A stretch of DNA of 64,000 nucleotides from Moorella thermoacetica (GCF_001267405.1 NZ_CP012369.1:460001-524000); one strand, 5' to 3'; counted from the first letter of the stretch, positions 10,784 through 20,390 are shown. Numbers and translations: made by a program. Notes: generated by a model from the letters alone, not told the origin.

Positions 10784-12106
10784 GTGAACTACCAGGAAGC
10801 TCTTGAATTTTTGCGGCAACTAACCAAGTTTGGTTTTAACCTGGGCCTGGGGCGAATTAAGGAACTCATGCGCCGGGTCGGTTCGCCCCAGGAGCGCCTG
10901 CGCTTTATCCATATCGGTGGGACCAACGGCAAGGGCTCGGTCTCGGCCATGGTGGCCAGTATCCTTAAGGCGGCTGGCTACCGGGTGGGACTATTTACCT
11001 CTCCCCACCTTCATTCCTATACCGAACGGATCCAGATTAACGGTCAGAATATCCCTGAGGAACGCCTGGCAGCCCTCCTTACCTGGTTTAAACCACTTTT
11101 GACGGCTATGGTAGCCGACGGTTATGAACACCCGACGGAATTCGAAGTCGGCACTGCCGTAGCCCTGAAGTACTTTGCCGACGAAGGGGTAGACCTGGTA
11201 GTTCTGGAAGTAGGACTGGGTGGGGCCATTGATTCTACTAATGTGATTAATACTTCACTGGTGAGCGTTATAACAAATGTCGGCATGGACCACATGCAGT
11301 ATTTGGGGAACACTATAGCTGAGATCGCCCGGGTCAAGGCCGGTATTATCAAACCCGGGGGGATTGTGGTTACTGCCTCGCGTTTGCCGGAAGCCCTGGA
11401 AGTTATCAGCACCACCTGCCGGGAAAAGGGGGCTACCCTTTACCAGGTAGGCCGGGATGTCACCTGGCGGGAACGACGGGTATCCCTGGCGGGAGGCGAA
11501 TTTGATTGCCGGGGTTTGCTGGCTACCTATGAAGGCCTCAAGGTTCACCTCCTGGGGCGCCACCAGCTGGAGAATGCGGCCACGGCGGTGGCGGTAATCG
11601 AAGCAGCCGTCCGCCACCACGGGCTAAAGGTAACACCGGACCACCTGCGCCAGGGCCTGGCCGCCGCCACCTGGCCGGCGCGCCTGGAAATCATACAACG
11701 GGAACCAATGGTCATCATTGACGGCGCCCACAACTTTGATGGGGCCGTAAGTCTACGCCTGGCCCTGGAAGAGATTTTCCGCTATCGCCGCCTGATCCTG
11801 GTCCTGGGAATGCTGGCTGATAAAGAGCGGGAGAAAGTGGTGGCCGTACTGGCCCCCTTGGCGGCGGCCGTGATTGTCACCCGGCCCAATAACCCCCGGG
11901 CCGGGAACTGGCAGTCCCTGGCCGACAGCGTGAGACGTTATGTCGGCGTGGTGGAGGTTATCGAAGCCATTCCTGCGGCAGTCGAGAGGGCCCTGGCCCT
12001 TGCCGAGCCCTCCGACCTCATCTGTGTTACCGGTTCCTTGTACATGGTGGCAGACGCCAGGGAATGGCTGAAGAAGTTTAAAAAAGAGGAATCTCCAGGG
12101 GGGTAG
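10784..12106 (+). CDS. folC: Folylpolyglutamate synthase / dihydrofolate synthase
   Basis: This Mur-ligase-family enzyme adds glutamate to folates (and to dihydropteroate) with ATP. The P-loop GGTNGKGS is at residues 45-52, followed by the Mur central domain (SPHLHSYTERI, EVGLGGAIDSTNV) and a C-terminal domain with IDGAHNFDGA. The length of 440 residues is typical. The start is GTG after AGGAGAG. The valS-folC pairing is widespread in Firmicutes. An acetogen would need polyglutamylated folate for the methyl branch of CO2 fixation, though nothing here shows that pathway. Confidence 0.95.
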   Translation: MNYQEALEFLRQLTKFGFNLGLGRIKELMRRVGSPQERLRFIHIGGTNGKGSVSAMVASILKAAGYRVGLFTSPHLHSYTERIQINGQNIPEERLAALLTWFKPLLTAMVADGYEHPTEFEVGTAVALKYFADEGVDLVVLEVGLGGAIDSTNVINTSLVSVITNVGMDHMQYLGNTIAEIARVKAGIIKPGGIVVTASRLPEALEVISTTCREKGATLYQVGRDVTWRERRVSLAGGEFDCRGLLATYEGLKVHLLGRHQLENAATAVAVIEAAVRHHGLKVTPDHLRQGLAAATWPARLEIIQREPMVIIDGAHNFDGAVSLRLALEEIFRYRRLILVLGMLADKEREKVVAVLAPLAAAVIVTRPNNPRAGNWQSLADSVRRYVGVVEVIEAIPAAVERALALAEPSDLICVTGSLYMVADAREWLKKFKKEESPGG

Positions 12107-12154
12107 CGAATATGTCTTGTGAAAGAAGTACGGAGCCATAAGGGGGCAGACCAG

Positions 12155-12802
12155 GTGAAGACCTTAAAGATTCCCGAGGCGACCATTACCCGGTTATCAG
12201 TATATTCCCGTTACCTGGCCCAGGTCGACCGTCATGGGGTAACCACCATTTCCTCCGGTGAGATTGCCGAAGGGGTGGGTGTCAGCCCGGCCCAGGTCCG
12301 GAAAGACCTGGCCTACTTTGGCGAATTCGGTACCCGGGGCGTGGGCTACAATGTTAAAGACCTGTACTGGCATATAATCAAGATCCTGGGACTCAACACC
12401 ACCTGGTCGGTGGTCATTATCGGCGCTGGTAACCTGGGTACGGCCCTTTCCATGTACGGTGGCTTTCGCGAGCGGGGCTTTAAAATCGTGGGTATCTTTG
12501 ACAACGCCCCCCACAAGATCGGCTACCGCCTGAACGGGGTCGAGGTCTACCCCATGGAGCGTCTGGAAGAGATAATCGAACGGGAAAAGGCCCAGATCGC
12601 CATTATTACCGTCCCGGCGGAACATGCCCAGGAAGTAGCCGACCAGCTGGCCCGGACCAGCATCCAGGGAATCCTGAACTTCGCCCCGCGGGTACTGAAC
12701 GTCCCCGATCACATTGAACTCCGGAACGTCGACCTTTCCGTAAATCTGGAGATACTGACCTTTAACCTGGCCTTTCGCCGGGCGATGAAGAACGGGAAAT
12801 AA
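12155..12802 (+). CDS. rex: Redox-sensing transcriptional repressor Rex
   Basis: Rex is a dimeric repressor that reads the NADH/NAD+ ratio. The N-terminal winged helix (residues 1-75, with [17 protein letters not shown]) is followed by a Rossmann fold with GAGNLG at 90-95 and a C-terminal swapped helix. The start chosen is GTG at 12155, 8 bases after AAGGGGG, which gives the family-typical [10 protein letters not shown]. An in-frame GTG at 12119 would add 12 residues and has a poorer ribosome site. It lies between folC and maf, co-directional and closely spaced. Confidence 0.95.
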   Translation: MKTLKIPEATITRLSVYSRYLAQVDRHGVTTISSGEIAEGVGVSPAQVRKDLAYFGEFGTRGVGYNVKDLYWHIIKILGLNTTWSVVIIGAGNLGTALSMYGGFRERGFKIVGIFDNAPHKIGYRLNGVEVYPMERLEEIIEREKAQIAIITVPAEHAQEVADQLARTSIQGILNFAPRVLNVPDHIELRNVDLSVNLEILTFNLAFRRAMKNGK

Positions 12803-12824
12803 TAACCCTGGGGAAGAAACGCTT

Positions 12825-13409
12825 ATGAGCAAACTTGTTCTGGCTTCGGCATCCCCGCGGCGGCGGGAACTCCTGGCCAGGCTAGGGTTACCCTTCACCA
12901 TCCAGCCCAGCCGGATTGATGAGAGCGTTTACCGGCATCTGCCCCCGGCGGCCAGGGTAGAAGCCCTGGCCCTGGCTAAGGCCCGGGCGATGGCCGCCGG
13001 TCTCACTGACGCCCTGGTCCTGGGGGCTGATACGTTGGTGGTGTGCGAGGGGCGGGTTTTGGGCAAACCGGATTCCCCCGCTGCTGCTGCCAGGATGCTG
13101 GCCTTCTTGAGCGGGCGCACCCATACCGTCTATACCGGGGTCGCGGTCGTCCAGGCCCCCAGGGGTCCGGAAGGGGTTACCCACGCCAGGACCGCGGTGA
13201 CCTTTCGTCACCTGACGCCGGACCAGATCGAAGCCTATGTAGCCACCGGCGAACCCCTGGATAAAGCCGGCGCCTACGGCATCCAGGGTCGCGGGGCCCT
13301 GTTGGTGGCCGGGATTGAAGGCGATTATTTCAATGTCGTCGGCCTGCCCCTGGTGCAGGTGGAGGAACTGCTGGCTATATTTGGAGTTGATGTATGGGGG
13401 AGAGTATAG
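12825..13409 (+). CDS. maf: Maf nucleoside triphosphate pyrophosphatase
   Basis: The 194-residue protein opens with LVLASASPRRRELLARLG, the Maf/HAM1-fold signature, and has the later conserved LGADTLVV and DKAGAYGIQGRG segments. Maf proteins hydrolyse non-canonical or canonical NTPs (dTTP/UTP class) and in Bacillus are linked to septum formation. The stop codon abuts the radC start, so the two are translationally coupled. The maf-radC-mreB order matches Bacillus. Confidence 0.95.
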   Translation: MSKLVLASASPRRRELLARLGLPFTIQPSRIDESVYRHLPPAARVEALALAKARAMAAGLTDALVLGADTLVVCEGRVLGKPDSPAAAARMLAFLSGRTHTVYTGVAVVQAPRGPEGVTHARTAVTFRHLTPDQIEAYVATGEPLDKAGAYGIQGRGALLVAGIEGDYFNVVGLPLVQVEELLAIFGVDVWGRV

Positions 13410-14099
13410 ATGACCGGAGGACAAGGGGTTACTATTAAAGAACTGCCGGCCGAACTGCGGCCCCGGGAGCGACTCCTGGCCGCCGGGGTCCAGGCCCTCT
13501 CCAACGCCGAACTCCTGGCCATCCTCCTGCGGACGGGTACCAGGACGGAATCGGCTCTGGACGTGGCCCGCCGGCTCCTTTCCGGGCCCGACGGTCTCCA
13601 ATTCCTGGCCGGGGCCACCCTGGAAGAACTGCAGCAGCAAAAAGGGATAGGCCTGGCCAAGGCAGCGGAGCTCAAGGCCGCCCTGGAACTGGGCCGGCGC
13701 TTGGCCGCCTTCACCCTCAGCCGGACCGTTATCAGGAATCCCCGGGATGTGGCAGGCCTGCTCCTTGATGAGATGCGCTACCTGGACCGGGAGAATTTTC
13801 GCACCGTTTCCCTGAACACTAAAAACCAGGTCCTGGGGATCGACAACGTCTCGGTGGGGAGCCTGAATTCCTCCCTGGCCCATCCCCGGGAGGTCTTTAA
13901 AGACCCCATCCGCCGCAGCGCAGCGGCCATCATCCTGGCCCACAATCACCCCAGCGGCGACCCCACCCCCAGCCAGGAGGACATTATGGTAACCCGGCGC
14001 CTGGTGGAGGCCGGCCACATCCTGGGTATTGAAGTCCTGGATCACTTAATTATCGGTGACGGACGTTTTACCAGCCTGAAGGAACGAAATTTACTTTAG
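13410..14099 (+). CDS. radC: RadC family JAB1/MPN-domain protein
   Basis: The 229-residue protein has an N-terminal helix-hairpin-helix region (LEELQQQKGIGLAKAAELKA) and a C-terminal JAMM/MPN metalloprotease-like domain with His178, His180, Ser182 and Asp of HNHPSGDPTPSQED. The biochemical role of RadC is unsettled, and the old link to DNA repair is not well supported. It starts right at the maf stop codon and precedes mreB, from which it is separated by a promoter region. Confidence 0.93.
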   Translation: MTGGQGVTIKELPAELRPRERLLAAGVQALSNAELLAILLRTGTRTESALDVARRLLSGPDGLQFLAGATLEELQQQKGIGLAKAAELKAALELGRRLAAFTLSRTVIRNPRDVAGLLLDEMRYLDRENFRTVSLNTKNQVLGIDNVSVGSLNSSLAHPREVFKDPIRRSAAAIILAHNHPSGDPTPSQEDIMVTRRLVEAGHILGIEVLDHLIIGDGRFTSLKERNLL

Positions 14100-14162
14100 T
14101 GTGCAGGTTAGTTTACAGGCCGACATCCTTCGACCTTTTAACGTACAGGCAAACTTAACCTC

Positions 14163-14191
14163 TTGCCCCGGGATTAACCCTATACTATAAT
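14163..14191 (+). promoter_or_regulatory. Promoter of the mreB operon
   Basis: TTGCCC at 14163-14168 and a perfect TATAAT at 14186-14191 are separated by 17 bases, 32 bases before the mreB start. Confidence 0.7.
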
Positions 14192-14223
14192 GGGCACGAA
14201 TTAACCAGGAAGGAGCTAAGGTT

Positions 14224-15264
14224 ATGATCTTCGCCCGAGACCTCGGGATTGACCTTGGTACGGCCAATACCCTGGTTCACGTCCGCAATAAAGGTATCAT
14301 CCTGCGAGAACCATCGGTGGTGGCCATCCAGCGGGGGACCGGCAATGTCATGGCCGTTGGCGAAGAAGCCAAGCGAATGATTGGCCGGACGCCGGGGAAC
14401 ATTGTTGCTATTCGTCCTTTGAAAGACGGCGTTATTGCTGATTTTGACGTTACCCAGAGTATGTTGCGTTACTTTATTGAGAAGGCCATACCCAAGGGTT
14501 TTCTGGTACGGCCCCGGGTGGTCGTGGGGGTCCCCTCGGGTGTGACGGCAGTAGAGGAACGGGCCGTCCGGGAAGCGGCTCTCCAGGCCGGGGCTAAGGA
14601 AGCCTACCTCATTGAAGAGCCTATGGCAGCGGCCATCGGTGCCGGTTTACCCGTCTATGAGCCTACGGGGAATATGATTGTGGACATCGGCGGTGGTACC
14701 ACTGAGGTCGCCGTTATCTCCCTGGGGGGGATAGTGACCAGCCGTTCCATCCGCATCGGTGGCGATGAGATGGACGAGGCCATTACCCAGTATATTAAGC
14801 GCACTTACAACCTGATGATCGGTGAGCGGACGGCTGAAGAGATAAAGATTGAACTGGGTGCCGCTTACTTTGGGGATACCGATGAAGATCGGGAACGCCA
14901 GCAACGTACCTATGCCGTCCGGGGCCGGGACCTGGTAACCGGTTTACCCAAGACCATTGAGATTACGGCTACAGAGGTCCAGGAGGCCCTATCGGAGCCG
15001 GTGGCGGCCATTCTGGAGGCTATTAAAGTCTGCCTGGAGCGGACTCCCCCCGAGCTGGCAGCTGACCTCATGGACCGGGGTATTGTCCTGGCCGGTGGCG
15101 GGTCCCTACTTTGGGGTCTGGATCGCCTGGTCAGCCAGGAAACCGGTATGCCTGTCAATATGGCCGAAGATCCGTTGACAGCAGTGGCCATAGGTACGGG
15201 TAAGGTGCTGGAGAATATCGAGGTTTTGAAACGGGTGCTTTTACCGGCGCGGCGCTCGGGTTAG
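14224..15264 (+). CDS. mreB: Rod shape-determining protein MreB
   Basis: This bacterial actin polymerises under the membrane and steers the elongasome. The 346-residue protein has the actin-fold phosphate loops ([15 protein letters not shown] near residue 6; [17 protein letters not shown] near 157) and the adenosine motif [12 protein letters not shown]. The start ATG follows AAGGAG. It heads the operon mreB-mreC-mreD-mrdA. Confidence 0.97.
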   Translation: MIFARDLGIDLGTANTLVHVRNKGIILREPSVVAIQRGTGNVMAVGEEAKRMIGRTPGNIVAIRPLKDGVIADFDVTQSMLRYFIEKAIPKGFLVRPRVVVGVPSGVTAVEERAVREAALQAGAKEAYLIEEPMAAAIGAGLPVYEPTGNMIVDIGGGTTEVAVISLGGIVTSRSIRIGGDEMDEAITQYIKRTYNLMIGERTAEEIKIELGAAYFGDTDEDRERQQRTYAVRGRDLVTGLPKTIEITATEVQEALSEPVAAILEAIKVCLERTPPELAADLMDRGIVLAGGGSLLWGLDRLVSQETGMPVNMAEDPLTAVAIGTGKVLENIEVLKRVLLPARRSG

Positions 15265-15279
15265 AGGGAGTGAGGAGCT

Positions 15280-16194
15280 TTGAGCCGTCGGTGGCGGAAG
15301 CTCGTTGCCCCGCTGATCCTGGTGCTGGCGGCAGCCGGCCTGGTAGTAGTTATGCGCTGGTCGGCCCAGGAGAGGAGCCATTTAACCATTCTCGAAGGTA
15401 GCCTGCGGGATGTCCTGGCACCGGCCGAGAGGGGTATAACCCTGGTAGTTAGCAAGGGTATGGGTTTGCTGGCGGCCATCAAGGACTACGGCCGCCTCCA
15501 GGCCGAGAACCAGGCTTTGAAGCAGCAGGTAGCTGATTTAAAAGCAGCCACGGTGCAAATGGAAGAGTACCGCCAGGAGAATAGTCGCCTGCGGGCTCTT
15601 CTTAATTATAAAACCACTTACCAGCAAGCCTTCGATTTCGTGGTGGCCCCGGTTATCGCCCGTAACCCTAATAACTGGTATCATACCCTTATCCTGGGCC
15701 TGGGGTCGAGGGATGGTTTACAGAAAGACCAGGTGGTGGTGACCTCCCAGGGGGTAGTGGGTAGGATTATCGCCGTTACACCCAGGACGGCGGAGGTCCT
15801 GTTGATCCTGGATCGGGAAGGGGCCATCGGTGGTATGATTCAAGCTAATAGAACCCCGGGTATAGTAGAGGGCAGCCCGGATTACCGGGGTTATCTGCAA
15901 ATGGTCCATGTACCCCGCGACGCCCAGATAATGCCCAATCAGGTGGTCATTACCTCCGGCCTGGGGGGTGTTTTTCCCCGGGGCCTGTTACTGGGGACGG
16001 TAATTAAAACCCTGCCCGAACCGGACGGCCTGACGCAACGGGCCATCATCGCCCCGGCGGTAGATTTCGATCGCCTGGAGGAGGTCCTGGTCATTACCCG
16101 GATCAAAGGGGGCATTAATGATGCAGTTTCTGGGGTTACTGGCGCTGGGGCTGGGGGGACTGGTCCTGGAAGCAACCCTGCTACCGGCCCTTAA
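15280..16194 (+). CDS. mreC: Rod shape-determining protein MreC
   Basis: MreC is a bitopic membrane protein that activates the elongation-specific PBP2/RodA pair. A transmembrane helix at residues 8-27 and a coiled coil at about 68-110 (LQAENQALKQQVADLKAAT) precede the beta-barrel domain. The start is TTG after GAGGAG. The conserved fold ends near EEVLVITRIK; the last roughly 25 residues are a Gly/Ala/Thr-rich tail read from sequence that also encodes the start of mreD, giving a 77-base overlap. Confidence 0.93.
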   Translation: MSRRWRKLVAPLILVLAAAGLVVVMRWSAQERSHLTILEGSLRDVLAPAERGITLVVSKGMGLLAAIKDYGRLQAENQALKQQVADLKAATVQMEEYRQENSRLRALLNYKTTYQQAFDFVVAPVIARNPNNWYHTLILGLGSRDGLQKDQVVVTSQGVVGRIIAVTPRTAEVLLILDREGAIGGMIQANRTPGIVEGSPDYRGYLQMVHVPRDAQIMPNQVVITSGLGGVFPRGLLLGTVIKTLPEPDGLTQRAIIAPAVDFDRLEEVLVITRIKGGINDAVSGVTGAGAGGTGPGSNPATGP

Positions 16195-16630
16195 ACTGGC
16201 AGAGGTCAAAGCCGACCTGTTAACCATCGTCCTGACCATCTATGCCCTGTTCCAGGGCCCTTCCCGGGGGGCAGTCCTGGGTTTTGGCTATGGGCTCCTG
16301 GAGGATTTATACCTGGGTAGATACGTAGGCCTGAACGCCCTGAGCAAGATGCTCACCGGTTATATCATCGGCCTGGGTAAAGACCGTCTCAACCAGGATA
16401 ACTGGCTGGTGCCCGGTATCATGGCTTTTTTCGCCATTATCTGCCAGGGCCTTCTGGTTTTATTCCTAACCCTTTTGGCTGGTTTTCGTTTTCCTTTGCT
16501 GGCCGGCCTGGAGGCTGTTATCCTGCCAATGTCTTTTTATAACGCCTGCCTGGCACTGCTCGGTTATAATCTTTACCAGGGGGGGATAAAATGGGCAACC
16601 AGGAAAAGGAGAATTGGAAGCCCCGGTTAA
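16118..16630 (+). CDS. mreD: Rod shape-determining protein MreD
   Basis: The 170-residue, strongly hydrophobic protein has about five transmembrane helices and the MreD-typical GPSRGAVLGFGYGLLEDLYLG segment in its middle. It starts at ATG 16118 (or the adjacent ATG 16121) after a clear AAGGGGG, 77 bases inside the 3' end of mreC, and it overlaps mrdA by 40 bases. Translation of mreC, mreD and mrdA is therefore likely coupled. Confidence 0.92.
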   Translation: MMQFLGLLALGLGGLVLEATLLPALKLAEVKADLLTIVLTIYALFQGPSRGAVLGFGYGLLEDLYLGRYVGLNALSKMLTGYIIGLGKDRLNQDNWLVPGIMAFFAIICQGLLVLFLTLLAGFRFPLLAGLEAVILPMSFYNACLALLGYNLYQGGIKWATRKRRIGSPG

Positions 16631-18660
16631 ACCAGCGCCTCAAGGGCTTTCTGGCCGCCATAATCTTTATCTTCCTCCTGCTGAGCAGTCGCCTTTTCTT
16701 TCTCCAGATTGTTAACGCCCAGGAATTTAGCAAACAATCGGCAGAGAACCGTATTCGCATCAATCCCATCGAGGCCCGGCGGGGCGACATCCTGGCCAGG
16801 GGGGGCGAGGTCCTGGCTACCAGCCAGGTGGTTTATGTTATAACCATTCGTACTATGCCCAACCAGGATTTGGATACAGTCATCAATAATCTGGCGAACC
16901 TTCTGGGCGATCCGGAACTGACCCCGGCGGCCATCAAAGATTTGATTAAGAAAAACCCCTACCGCTATGAGCCTACAGAGATTAAAAGGATCCCGGCCAA
17001 TGACCCCGCAGCCGCAGCCCTTATCGCCAGGCTGGAGGAACATCGCGAGGAGGTGCCAGGGGTTAATATCATTGAGGAACCCCAGCGATACTACCCCAAC
17101 GGCCCCCTGGCCGGTCACGTCCTGGGCTATGTGGGTCAGATAACCCAGGAAGAGCTCGACGCCCACAAGGAAGATAATTACAGCCCCAATGATAAAATCG
17201 GGAAAAGCGGCATCGAGAGTTTCCTGGAGTATAGTAACGTAAATGGGCAGGAGATCGGCCTGCGGGGCAAGAATGGTGCCGAACAGGTAGAGGTTGACGC
17301 CCTTAACCGGAAGGTCCGTGACCTGGTAACCCTGCCCCCCACCCCGGGGGATACAGTCCAATTGACCATTGACTTCAAGCTCCAGCAAACCCTGGAGAAG
17401 GCCATGGATCAGGTCATCGCCAGTACTAAGAAGATAAATCCTAAAGCCGGTGGCGGTGCGGCCGTGGTCTTAAATGTCAAGACCGGGGCCATCCTGGCCC
17501 TGGCCAGCAAGCCCGATATCGACCCCAACGACTTTGTTAATGGTAACTACGCTAAAAAGGCGAGCTATTATAATGATCCGCAGTTAAGACCCATGTTTAA
17601 TCGGGCCATCCAGGGAGTTTACGCACCCGGGTCAATTTTCAAGCCCATTACGGCTATGGCTGCCCTGGACGCCGGCGTGGTCAAACCTTCGGATACGATA
17701 TACGACGCCGGTCGATACTGGAAACCAGGTGGTATCACCTGCTGGATACCTTCGGGCCACGGCAATGTAGACCTCAACCGGGCCATGGCTGTCTCCTGCA
17801 ATACCTATTTCCAGTGGGCCGGCGATTTAGCCGGTATCGGCAAGATCGACGATGTGGGGCGGCAGTTCGGCCTGGGCCAGCCCACCGGTATTATCGGCCT
17901 CCAGGGCGAGGCCCGGGGCGTCCTCCCCTCACCGGAGTGGAAAAAGGAAATCAACGCCCCTATATGGGACCGGTGGTTAAAAAATAAAGAGGCCGAGATC
18001 GAAAAGAAGTATGCCGGGCTCCTTGCTGCGGCCAGCCCCGAGGAAAAGGATAAATTGTTGCAACAAAAGGAAAACGAACTCAAAGCAGTTAGGGCCAAGT
18101 ACCAGATTAACTATAATTTTGACACCGCCTGGCAGCCCTATAACACCTATAATACCTCCATGGGCCAGGGCGACAACAGTTATACCGTCATTCAACTGGC
18201 CAACTATATAGCTACCCTGGCCAACGGCGGTACCCGCTGGCGGCCTTACTTGATTGAAAAAGTCATCGGCGCCGACGGTTCCCTGAAAAAAGAGTACCAG
18301 CCTCAGGTGGCTGGTAGGGTTACGGTTTCCCAGCAGGCCATGGCCGAGGTACGGCGGGCCATGCTGGAGGCGACCCAGTCCCGGGAGGGCACGGCGAGTT
18401 TTCTTTTCAGCGACTTCCCTCCAAATATCAAAGTGGGTGCCAAGACCGGGACGGCCCAGTCGGGACCCGGGGGTGAACTGAATGGTACCTTCGTGGCCTT
18501 CGCTCCCTATGACGACCCCCAGATAGCCCTGGCAGTAGTTATCGAGCACGCCAAGCACGGCGGCGATTCTGCCGGGGTAGTGGCCCGGGAGGTTCTCGCC
18601 CAGTATTTTAATCTTCCGGATATCTTAAATAAGCCGTTTAACGGCGTTTCGGTGGAATAA
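16591..18660 (+). CDS. mrdA: Penicillin-binding protein 2 (elongasome transpeptidase)
   Basis: This class B PBP cross-links lateral-wall peptidoglycan. The 689-residue protein has a membrane anchor at about 17-33, a pedestal domain, and a transpeptidase domain with SxxK Ser348-Lys351 (PGSIFKP), SxN Ser402-Asn404 (VSCNTYF) and KTG at 618-620 (GAKTGTAQ). An insertion of charged, coiled-coil-like sequence (KNKEAEIEKKYAG to KAVRAKYQ, about 467-510) lies after the SxN motif. It is the last gene of the mreBCD operon before a terminator; rodA, its usual partner, follows three genes later. Confidence 0.95.
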   Translation: MGNQEKENWKPRLNQRLKGFLAAIIFIFLLLSSRLFFLQIVNAQEFSKQSAENRIRINPIEARRGDILARGGEVLATSQVVYVITIRTMPNQDLDTVINNLANLLGDPELTPAAIKDLIKKNPYRYEPTEIKRIPANDPAAAALIARLEEHREEVPGVNIIEEPQRYYPNGPLAGHVLGYVGQITQEELDAHKEDNYSPNDKIGKSGIESFLEYSNVNGQEIGLRGKNGAEQVEVDALNRKVRDLVTLPPTPGDTVQLTIDFKLQQTLEKAMDQVIASTKKINPKAGGGAAVVLNVKTGAILALASKPDIDPNDFVNGNYAKKASYYNDPQLRPMFNRAIQGVYAPGSIFKPITAMAALDAGVVKPSDTIYDAGRYWKPGGITCWIPSGHGNVDLNRAMAVSCNTYFQWAGDLAGIGKIDDVGRQFGLGQPTGIIGLQGEARGVLPSPEWKKEINAPIWDRWLKNKEAEIEKKYAGLLAAASPEEKDKLLQQKENELKAVRAKYQINYNFDTAWQPYNTYNTSMGQGDNSYTVIQLANYIATLANGGTRWRPYLIEKVIGADGSLKKEYQPQVAGRVTVSQQAMAEVRRAMLEATQSREGTASFLFSDFPPNIKVGAKTGTAQSGPGGELNGTFVAFAPYDDPQIALAVVIEHAKHGGDSAGVVAREVLAQYFNLPDILNKPFNGVSVE

Positions 18661-18687
18661 TGTCCGCCGGTGTCTGTTTTTGGGGAG

Positions 18688-18718
18688 AAGACGGGGAAAA
18701 AAGGCCCCGTCTTTTTTC
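18688..18718 (+). terminator. Terminator of the mreBCD-mrdA operon
   Basis: AGACGGGG (18689-18696) pairs with CCCCGTCT (18705-18712) and is followed by TTTTTT. Confidence 0.9.
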
Positions 18719-18801
18719 CTATGCCGGCAGGATTTGCCTGATCGGTGTAGAAAAATAACTAAGCCGAAGCGGATTTTGCTGCCTGGTATTTAAGGAGGAA
18801 A

Positions 18802-19257
18802 ATGGACGTGCTTTCAGCAAATGAAGGCGAAACCAGCGCCGGCATTTCCCAAGGGGCGATTCCGTCTGGTACCAGGGCTCAGCCCGGGAAGGACAACCAT
18901 ACCTTCCTGGTTTGCCGCACGGTGCGCTCGGGACAGGTAATCAAGTACCCTGGTAATGTCGTGGTCATGGGGGATGTTCACCCGGGAGGTGAAGTCGTAG
19001 CTACTGGTCACGTAATTATTATGGGTACTTTAAAGGGAGTAGTTCATGCCGGCGCCGAGGGTAATGAAAAGGCCGTCGTCCTGGCCTTTCACCTGCAGCC
19101 CACCCAGCTGCGGATTGCCGGCTACATAGGCAGGGCTCCCGATGATGGGGATAATACCGGGACCGGCGGGCCGGAAATGGCCCGGGTACAAGATGATACG
19201 GTTGTTATCGAGAAGTACCAGCCCGGTAACGAAAAGCGCTGGTTGACCCAATCATGA
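18802..19257 (+). CDS. minC: Septum site-determining protein MinC, short form
   Basis: MinC with MinD blocks FtsZ ring assembly away from mid-cell. This protein of 151 residues contains the right-handed beta-helix C-terminal domain (about 35-130: TVRSGQVIKYPGNVVVMGDV to LRIAGYIGRA), which dimerises and binds MinD and the FtsZ tail. The N-terminal FtsZ-inhibiting domain found in MinC of about 220 residues is missing; only about 35 low-complexity residues precede the beta-helix. No coding sequence for the missing domain is visible upstream. minD follows directly, so the identity is secure. Confidence 0.9.
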   Translation: MDVLSANEGETSAGISQGAIPSGTRAQPGKDNHTFLVCRTVRSGQVIKYPGNVVVMGDVHPGGEVVATGHVIIMGTLKGVVHAGAEGNEKAVVLAFHLQPTQLRIAGYIGRAPDDGDNTGTGGPEMARVQDDTVVIEKYQPGNEKRWLTQS

Positions 19258-19278
19258 CGCAGAAAGAGGAGGAACAAA

Positions 19279-20070
19279 ATGGGCGAAGTGATCGTCATCA
19301 CTTCCGGTAAAGGCGGGGTTGGCAAAACGACTACTACCGCCAACCTGGGCACCGGCCTGGCCAGCCTGGGGAAAAAGGTCGTCCTGGTTGATACCGATAT
19401 CGGGTTAAGAAACCTGGACGTGGTAATGGGCCTGGAAAACCGGATTGTCTATGATCTGATCGATGTGGTTGAAGGACGTTGCCGTTTAAAACAGGCTTTG
19501 ATTAAAGATAAGCGGCTGGAAAATCTCTATCTGTTGCCGGCCAACCAGACCAGGGACAAGACGGCCGTCAGCCGCCAGCAGATGATCGATTTAACCTCCC
19601 AGCTGCGGGAGGAGTTCGAATTCGTCCTCATTGACTGTCCGGCCGGCATTGAGATGGGCTTTAAAAACGCCATTGCCGGAGCTGAAAAAGCCCTGGTGGT
19701 TACGACACCGGAGGTTGCCGCCGTGCGCGACGCCGACCGGATTATCGGCCTGCTGGAGGCGGCGGAAATGGAACCCCCCCGCCTGATTATCAACCGCCTG
19801 CGGCCCGACATGGTTCGCAAGGGTGACATGATGGATATCGAGGACATGCTGGAGATCCTGGCCATCGATCTCATAGGTGTGGTGCCGGAGGACCAGTATA
19901 TTGTCATCTCCACCAACCGGGGTGAACCCGCCATCCTGGACAAGCATTCCCGGGCCGGACAGGCTTACCGCAATATCTCGCGGCGTCTCCTGGGGGAAGA
20001 AATTCCCTTTATTAATTGGGAATCCGGCGGTTTCATGTCCCGGATCAAAAAACTCATGGGCCTGGGCTAG
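19279..20070 (+). CDS. minD: Septum site-determining protein MinD
   Basis: This ParA/MinD ATPase recruits MinC and MinE to the membrane. The 263-residue protein has the deviant Walker A SGKGGVGKTT (residues 9-18), switch motifs VLVDTDIGLRNLD and FVLIDCPAGIE, and a C-terminal amphipathic membrane-targeting helix (FMSRIKKLMGLG). Upstream minC and downstream minE complete a Gram-negative-type Min system, as in many Clostridia but unlike Bacillus subtilis, which uses DivIVA. Confidence 0.97.
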   Translation: MGEVIVITSGKGGVGKTTTTANLGTGLASLGKKVVLVDTDIGLRNLDVVMGLENRIVYDLIDVVEGRCRLKQALIKDKRLENLYLLPANQTRDKTAVSRQQMIDLTSQLREEFEFVLIDCPAGIEMGFKNAIAGAEKALVVTTPEVAAVRDADRIIGLLEAAEMEPPRLIINRLRPDMVRKGDMMDIEDMLEILAIDLIGVVPEDQYIVISTNRGEPAILDKHSRAGQAYRNISRRLLGEEIPFINWESGGFMSRIKKLMGLG

Positions 20071-20088
20071 GGAAGGAGGCGCATTTAA

Positions 20089-20385
20089 TTGCTGGAGTTT
20101 TTACTGCGCTTTTTTGGCCGTGATACCGCGAGCAGTAAGAAGGTAGCCAAAGAACGCCTGCGCCTGGTCCTGGTCCATGACCGGGCCGGGGTTTCCCCCC
20201 ACCTTCTGGAATCCCTGAAGAACGATCTAATCAAGGTGATCTCGGAATACCTGGATATCGACACCGACGGGCTGGAGGTCAGCCTCACCCACGAGAATGA
20301 CGCCGTGGCCCTGGTGGCCAATATCCCCATCCTGCGGGTGAAGCGCACCTTTAAAAGTGTCCAGGAGCCGGCCTTTAAGGTATGA
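20089..20385 (+). CDS. minE: Cell division topological specificity factor MinE
   Basis: The 98-residue protein has the MinE layout: an N-terminal amphipathic membrane-targeting helix (LEFLLRFFG), the anti-MinCD segment (SKKVAKERLRLVLVHDR) and the topological specificity domain. The start is TTG at 20089, after GGAAGGAGG. MinE drives oscillation or positioning of MinCD. Confidence 0.93.
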   Translation: MLEFLLRFFGRDTASSKKVAKERLRLVLVHDRAGVSPHLLESLKNDLIKVISEYLDIDTDGLEVSLTHENDAVALVANIPILRVKRTFKSVQEPAFKV

Positions 20386-20390
20386 GACGG

